Source of the DNA: Lentisphaera araneosa HTCC2155 | GTDB taxonomy: Bacteria; Verrucomicrobiota; Lentisphaeria; Lentisphaerales; Lentisphaeraceae | Direction of reading: 5' to 3' | NCBI RefSeq assembly: GCF_000170755.1 | Contig: NZ_ABCK01000008.1 | Coordinates: 146,657-210,656 of the forward strand | Length of the DNA stretch: 64,000 nucleotides | Part shown: one piece after another, positions 60,206 to 64,000 of the stretch | Position numbering within the stretch: position 1 is the first letter of the stretch | Layout of the letters: each line of letters starts with the position of its first letter | Notes under the pieces: generated by a model | Database searches by the model: none | The model's input: the letters and a program-made list of their open reading frames with translations, nothing else | What the model was told of the DNA's origin: nothing | Translations under genes and position numbers: made by a program

Positions 60206-62164
60206 ATGAGTAACGATATCGAAGTAACTATGCAAGAGGATAGGCTTTTTGAGCCCACTTTTGAATTCGTCGAGCAAGCACACATCAAATCTAAAGGTCA
60301 ATACGACGCCATGTACATGGAATCAATTCGTAGCCCAGAAAAATTTTGGGGCGGAATTGCCGAAGAATTCACTTGGAAAAAGAAATGGGATCAAGTTATC
60401 AACTGGGACGATGCGCCAGTAGCTAAATGGTTTGATGGTGCCGAACTCAATATTACTGAGAACTGCTTGGATCGTCACTTGGAAACGGAAAGACGCACAA
60501 AAGCGGCTTTGATTTGGGAAGGTGAGCCAGGCGACAGCCTCACACTAACTTACGAAGAACTTCACGATCGCGTTTGCCGTGCTGCTGCCATGTTGCGCGA
60601 ACAAGGCGTTAAAAAAGGCGACCGTGTAACAATTTATTTGCCAATGGTTCCTGAGCTCATGATCTCAGTTCTTGCCTGTGCGAGAGTGGGTGCGATTCAC
60701 TCGGTGATTTTTGGTGGTTTCTCTTCAGGTGCAATTTTAGACCGTGTTAAAGATGCCGAATCTGAAGTTGTAATTACTGCTGATGGTGGCTGGCGCCGTG
60801 GTAAAAAACTTGGCCTCAAAAACATTGTGGATGACGCAATTAACCAAACGGACATCGTAAAAACTTGTATCGTTGTTCAGCGTGCTGAAATTGATCACGA
60901 GATGAAAGAAGGCCGCGATATTTACTGGAACGATGTTTACCCAGCAGCTGGAACAGCTTTCGAAGCTGAGACAATGAAAGCTCAGGATCCCCTTTTCCTT
61001 CTCTACACTTCTGGTTCCACTGGTAAGCCTAAAGGTGTTCAGCACTCAACGGCTGGTTACATGGTGGGAACTTACACAACGACTAAGTATATCTTCGACA
61101 TGAAAGATACCGACGTGTACTGGTGTACGGCCGATGTGGGATGGATCACTGGCCACAGTTACCTCGTTTACGGTCCTTTACTTAATGGTGCTTCAATCGT
61201 CATGTACGAAGGTGCACCAAACTTCCCTGACCTCGACCGTTTCTGGGATGTTATCGAAAAATATAAAGTTTCTATTTTCTACACAGCACCAACAGCGATT
61301 CGCGCATTCATGAGCTGGGGTGACGAGCACGTAGAGAAGCACGATATCTCTTCACTGCGTCTTCTCGGTACAGTGGGTGAACCGATTAATCCAGAAGCTT
61401 GGATGTGGTATCACGAGAAAATTGGTGCGTCACGTTGTCCAATTGTCGACACTTGGTGGCAGACTGAAACCGGTGGCGTCATGATTACTCCGATGCCTGG
61501 TGTAACGAAGACTCGTCCGGGTTGTGCAACAACTCCTTTCTTTGGTGTCGACGCAGCGATTGTCGATGAAAAAGGCAACGAAGTTCCAGATGGTAAAGGT
61601 GGATTACTTGTGATTCGTAAGCCATGGCCTTCAATGTTGACCAATATCTGGGGCGACCTCGAGCGTTTCAAAGAAATGTACTGGAGTCGTTTCGCTGAGC
61701 AGGGTTATTACCTCGCAGGTGATGGCGCCGTAAAAGACGAAAATGGTTACATCACAATTCTCGGTCGTATCGATGATGTGATCAATGTCTCCGGTCACCG
61801 TCTCTCAACTATGGAACTCGAAAGTTGCTTAGTGGCTCACCCAAGCGTTGCCGAAGCAGCTGTGGTTGGTTTTGAGCATAATATTAAAGGCGAAGGCATT
61901 GCGGCTTACGTCATCACCAATACTGGTTTCACAAAAACCGAAGATGATAAGACGGCTTTGAAAAAGTATATCGCAAGTGAAATCGGTGCTTTTGCACGTC
62001 CCGATCAAATTCACTTTGCCGATGCACTGCCAAAAACTCGCTCAGGTAAAATCATGCGTCGCGTCTTGAAAGAGATTGCAGCTGGTCGTGATATTGAAGG
62101 CGATTTAAGTACTATTGAGGATATCGCAGCCCTCAAAAAACTTGCGGCTTCCGCAAAAGCTTAA
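60206..62164 (+). CDS. acs: Acetyl-CoA synthetase
   Basis: A 652-residue AMP-forming synthetase, normal length. P-loop YTSGSTGKPKGVQHSTAGY (about 267-285), GWITGHSYLVYGPL, WWQTETGG, and the acetylation-regulated Lys in PKTRSGKIMRR near the C-terminus. It activates acetate to acetyl-CoA. The SGK lysine suggests control by protein acetylation. Single gene, 21 bases after apt, with its own strong terminator. Confidence 0.98.
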   Translation: MSNDIEVTMQEDRLFEPTFEFVEQAHIKSKGQYDAMYMESIRSPEKFWGGIAEEFTWKKKWDQVINWDDAPVAKWFDGAELNITENCLDRHLETERRTKAALIWEGEPGDSLTLTYEELHDRVCRAAAMLREQGVKKGDRVTIYLPMVPELMISVLACARVGAIHSVIFGGFSSGAILDRVKDAESEVVITADGGWRRGKKLGLKNIVDDAINQTDIVKTCIVVQRAEIDHEMKEGRDIYWNDVYPAAGTAFEAETMKAQDPLFLLYTSGSTGKPKGVQHSTAGYMVGTYTTTKYIFDMKDTDVYWCTADVGWITGHSYLVYGPLLNGASIVMYEGAPNFPDLDRFWDVIEKYKVSIFYTAPTAIRAFMSWGDEHVEKHDISSLRLLGTVGEPINPEAWMWYHEKIGASRCPIVDTWWQTETGGVMITPMPGVTKTRPGCATTPFFGVDAAIVDEKGNEVPDGKGGLLVIRKPWPSMLTNIWGDLERFKEMYWSRFAEQGYYLAGDGAVKDENGYITILGRIDDVINVSGHRLSTMELESCLVAHPSVAEAAVVGFEHNIKGEGIAAYVITNTGFTKTEDDKTALKKYIASEIGAFARPDQIHFADALPKTRSGKIMRRVLKEIAAGRDIEGDLSTIEDIAALKKLAASAKA

Positions 62165-62178
62165 GCAATTATCAAAAC

Positions 62179-62204
62179 AGCCTCGGTTCTACCGAGGCTT
62201 TTTT
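62179..62204 (+). terminator. Rho-independent terminator after acs
   Basis: AGCCTCGGT / ACCGAGGCT stem, 3-base loop, six T. Confidence 0.93.
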
Positions 62205-62245
62205 GTGTATTCTTTGAATTTAAAATTAGCCATTAGGATGAGATT

Positions 62246-63970
62246 ATGAAGAAAAAAACAGTTTTAGAAGCGATTTTTATAGTCGCCTTCCTACTCTTGG
62301 CTTTTGGGATTAGTAAGAACTCTAAGCCCAACGTAGCGATTCAAGAAATTAAGCTTCAACATGAACTTGATGAAAACGAGCAAGCTTACTATACCTATAA
62401 GAAGAAAAAAGTTTTCTTAAGTTCAGCTTTGCCTTGGACAGAGAGTGGCTTTACCAAAAAAGATGCCGATCCGACTAGCTTGCCCGAAGAGCAGTTTGTG
62501 TACAAAGACCAAGAAGAGGGGCGTCTTTATTACCAATTTAAAAAGGCTTATCACTTTAACTTTTTTAGTTTACTTCCCGCCTTGGCAGCGATTGTACTCT
62601 GTTTTTTAACTCGTGAACCCATCGTTTCTTTAACGGTTGGCGCTGCCTGTGGTGCCATAATGATTGGCTCTTACCATTTTCCTGATTACACAGTTGCGAT
62701 GCTCGCACAAAAAAGCCCCGCAAAAACTTTAGTCCTTTACCTTTGGTTACTTGGCGGACTCTTAGGTATTTGGCAACGCACGGGAGCATCTTTAGCGTTC
62801 GCCAATTTCATGACCGAAAAATTTGTCAAAGGACCGCGTTCAGCCAAATTAGTCGCATGGGGACTGGGAGTGGTCTTTTTCCAAGGTGGGACCATTTCTT
62901 CGGTCTTAGTCGGAACTTCAGTTAAGCCAGTGGCCGATAAAGAAAATATTTCCCACGAAGAACTTTCCTATATTGTCGATTCGACTTCCTCACCCATTGC
63001 CTCGCAATTAGCTTTTAATGCTTGGCCAGGCTATGTCCAAGCTTTCATCTACGTTCCTGGAGTCGCTTTTTTAGCTACGGAATTGGATCGTATTGATTTC
63101 TTTTTTAAATCAGTCCCCTTTTGTTTTTATGCCATATTTGCCGTTTTAGGAACTTTTATGCTCAGCATTGAGAAGCCTTGGTTTACCTCAAAACGACTCA
63201 AAGCAGCCATGAAACGTTCACGTGAAACGGGTGAGCTCGATGCTCCTGATGCGGAACCTTTGGGCGTCGATGAATTCAATAGTGTGGATATGCCTCAGGA
63301 TTATAAACCCCATGTCAGTGAGTTTTTACTTCCTCTCTTCACTTTACTGGGAGTCGCGATAGGGACGTATATCGTTTACGATTCACCGGATATTCTTTTG
63401 GCATTTGGTTTGGCTTTCGCGCTTTCCATTATTATGGCCGTCTTGAAAGGCATGGAAATTCAAGAGACAATTAAAGCGGCAGTGGGAGGAATGAAGGGAG
63501 TGCTCGGCGGTTCCATTGTGCTGCTCATGGCCTTTGTCACTGGAGCGGTGAGCAAAGAAGTAGGGGCGGGCACTTATCTCGTAGAAGTCATTGGTGGCGA
63601 CGTTTCCTATATGCTTTTACCATTTATCCTTTTTATCATTTCGATTATCATTGCTTTTTCAACCGGCTCGAGTTGGGGGACTTATGCAGTGGTCTTTCCT
63701 TTAGCGATGCCGCTCGCGTGGGCAATTGCCAATAGTGGCGCTATTCCTGCGGAATCAGCCATGTTCTTTATGACGATTTGTTTTGCCTGTGTGATGGATG
63801 GTTCAGTCTTTGGTGACCAATGCTCGCCTGTATCCGATACGACGGTGCTGAGTTCTATGAGCACGGGCTGTGACCTCATGGATCACGTCAGAACACAGGC
63901 GCCGCAGGCAATTTTCGCCGCAGCTTTAGCCTGCATAACTTGGTTCATTTGTTTAACATTTTTTATATAA
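62246..63970 (+). CDS. NhaC-family Na+/H+ antiporter
   Basis: A 574-residue transporter with about 11-12 membrane helices. NhaC family features: GGTISSVLVGTSVKPVADKE (about 216-235), DSTSSPIASQLAFNAWPGY, IAFSTGSSWGTYAVVFPLAM and DGSVFGDQCSPVSDTTVLSS near the C-terminus. The first helix (7-24) is followed by a hydrophilic stretch of some 75 residues before the second helix, which is longer than in typical NhaC. It may exchange sodium for protons, fitting a marine cell. Substrate and direction are inferred. The last gene in the window. Confidence 0.9.
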   Translation: MKKKTVLEAIFIVAFLLLAFGISKNSKPNVAIQEIKLQHELDENEQAYYTYKKKKVFLSSALPWTESGFTKKDADPTSLPEEQFVYKDQEEGRLYYQFKKAYHFNFFSLLPALAAIVLCFLTREPIVSLTVGAACGAIMIGSYHFPDYTVAMLAQKSPAKTLVLYLWLLGGLLGIWQRTGASLAFANFMTEKFVKGPRSAKLVAWGLGVVFFQGGTISSVLVGTSVKPVADKENISHEELSYIVDSTSSPIASQLAFNAWPGYVQAFIYVPGVAFLATELDRIDFFFKSVPFCFYAIFAVLGTFMLSIEKPWFTSKRLKAAMKRSRETGELDAPDAEPLGVDEFNSVDMPQDYKPHVSEFLLPLFTLLGVAIGTYIVYDSPDILLAFGLAFALSIIMAVLKGMEIQETIKAAVGGMKGVLGGSIVLLMAFVTGAVSKEVGAGTYLVEVIGGDVSYMLLPFILFIISIIIAFSTGSSWGTYAVVFPLAMPLAWAIANSGAIPAESAMFFMTICFACVMDGSVFGDQCSPVSDTTVLSSMSTGCDLMDHVRTQAPQAIFAAALACITWFICLTFFI

Positions 63971-64000
63971 TAAGCCATAAGTATAAGATATTCAGTAATT

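Overview
The window looks like a chromosomal stretch of a PVC-superphylum bacterium, most likely a marine Lentisphaera-type organism. That is inferred from gene content: a DUF1549/DUF1553 (PSD1) plus DUF1501 pair, DUF1080 (3-keto-disaccharide hydrolase) lipoprotein, FecR-LamG protein with its own ECF sigma factor, a giant cytochrome c/PA14 protein, sialate O-acetylesterase, ThuA protein, many secreted esterases, an LptD (so a diderm cell) and a moderately AT-rich sequence. The window holds 53 protein genes I accept, no rRNA, no convincing tRNA, no insertion sequence, no prophage and no CRISPR array.

Layout. 1-6.1 kb (minus): PpiD/SurA-like folding factor (cut by the window edge), DUF58 protein, inactive-looking rhomboid, panD, trpS and a hotdog thioesterase. 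6.3-9.5 kb: ThuA protein (plus), then rlmN, a SixA-like phosphatase and a TPR-like membrane protein (minus). 9.7-11.7 kb (plus): an unusual CobA fusion overlapping aat. 11.9-17.3 kb (minus): the sucA-sucB-lpd operon for 2-oxoglutarate dehydrogenase. 17.5-22.0 kb (plus): dbpA, nadK, a Nudix hydrolase, a redoxin, a DUF3010 protein and an exported methyltransferase. 22.0-22.4 kb: an intergenic patch of 9-base repeats. 22.4-29.5 kb: tex, two secreted esterases, a DUF4105 membrane protein, a sialate O-acetylesterase and a SnoaL-like protein.

29.5-42.6 kb is the accessory, PVC-flavoured part: FecR-LamG and its sigma factor, the 1391-residue multihaem protein and the DUF1080 lipoprotein, a secreted esterase, a small lipoprotein, a charged-repeat exported protein, and the DUF1501/PSD1 pair. 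These suggest extracellular breakdown of complex, probably marine, polysaccharides, with the sigma factor as local regulator.

42.7-64 kb is mostly housekeeping: panB-panC-recX-glgM-lptD, lepA-lepB, a low-molecular-weight phosphatase, a helical-repeat protein, a stand-alone AICAR transformylase, a secreted terpene-cyclase-fold protein, orn overlapping a Ser/Thr kinase, apt, acs and an NhaC-type antiporter. Pantothenate synthesis is split: panD at 4 kb, panBC at 43 kb.

The points most worth a second look are the HemC-remnant/CobA/HemD-like fusion, the stand-alone AICAR transformylase, the sigma/FecR-LamG/multihaem locus, the catalytically empty rhomboid with a zinc-binding tail, the exported methyltransferase, and the 7-base and 9-base tandem repeats lying in several intergenic gaps. 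I did not find a clearly new defence or mobile system.
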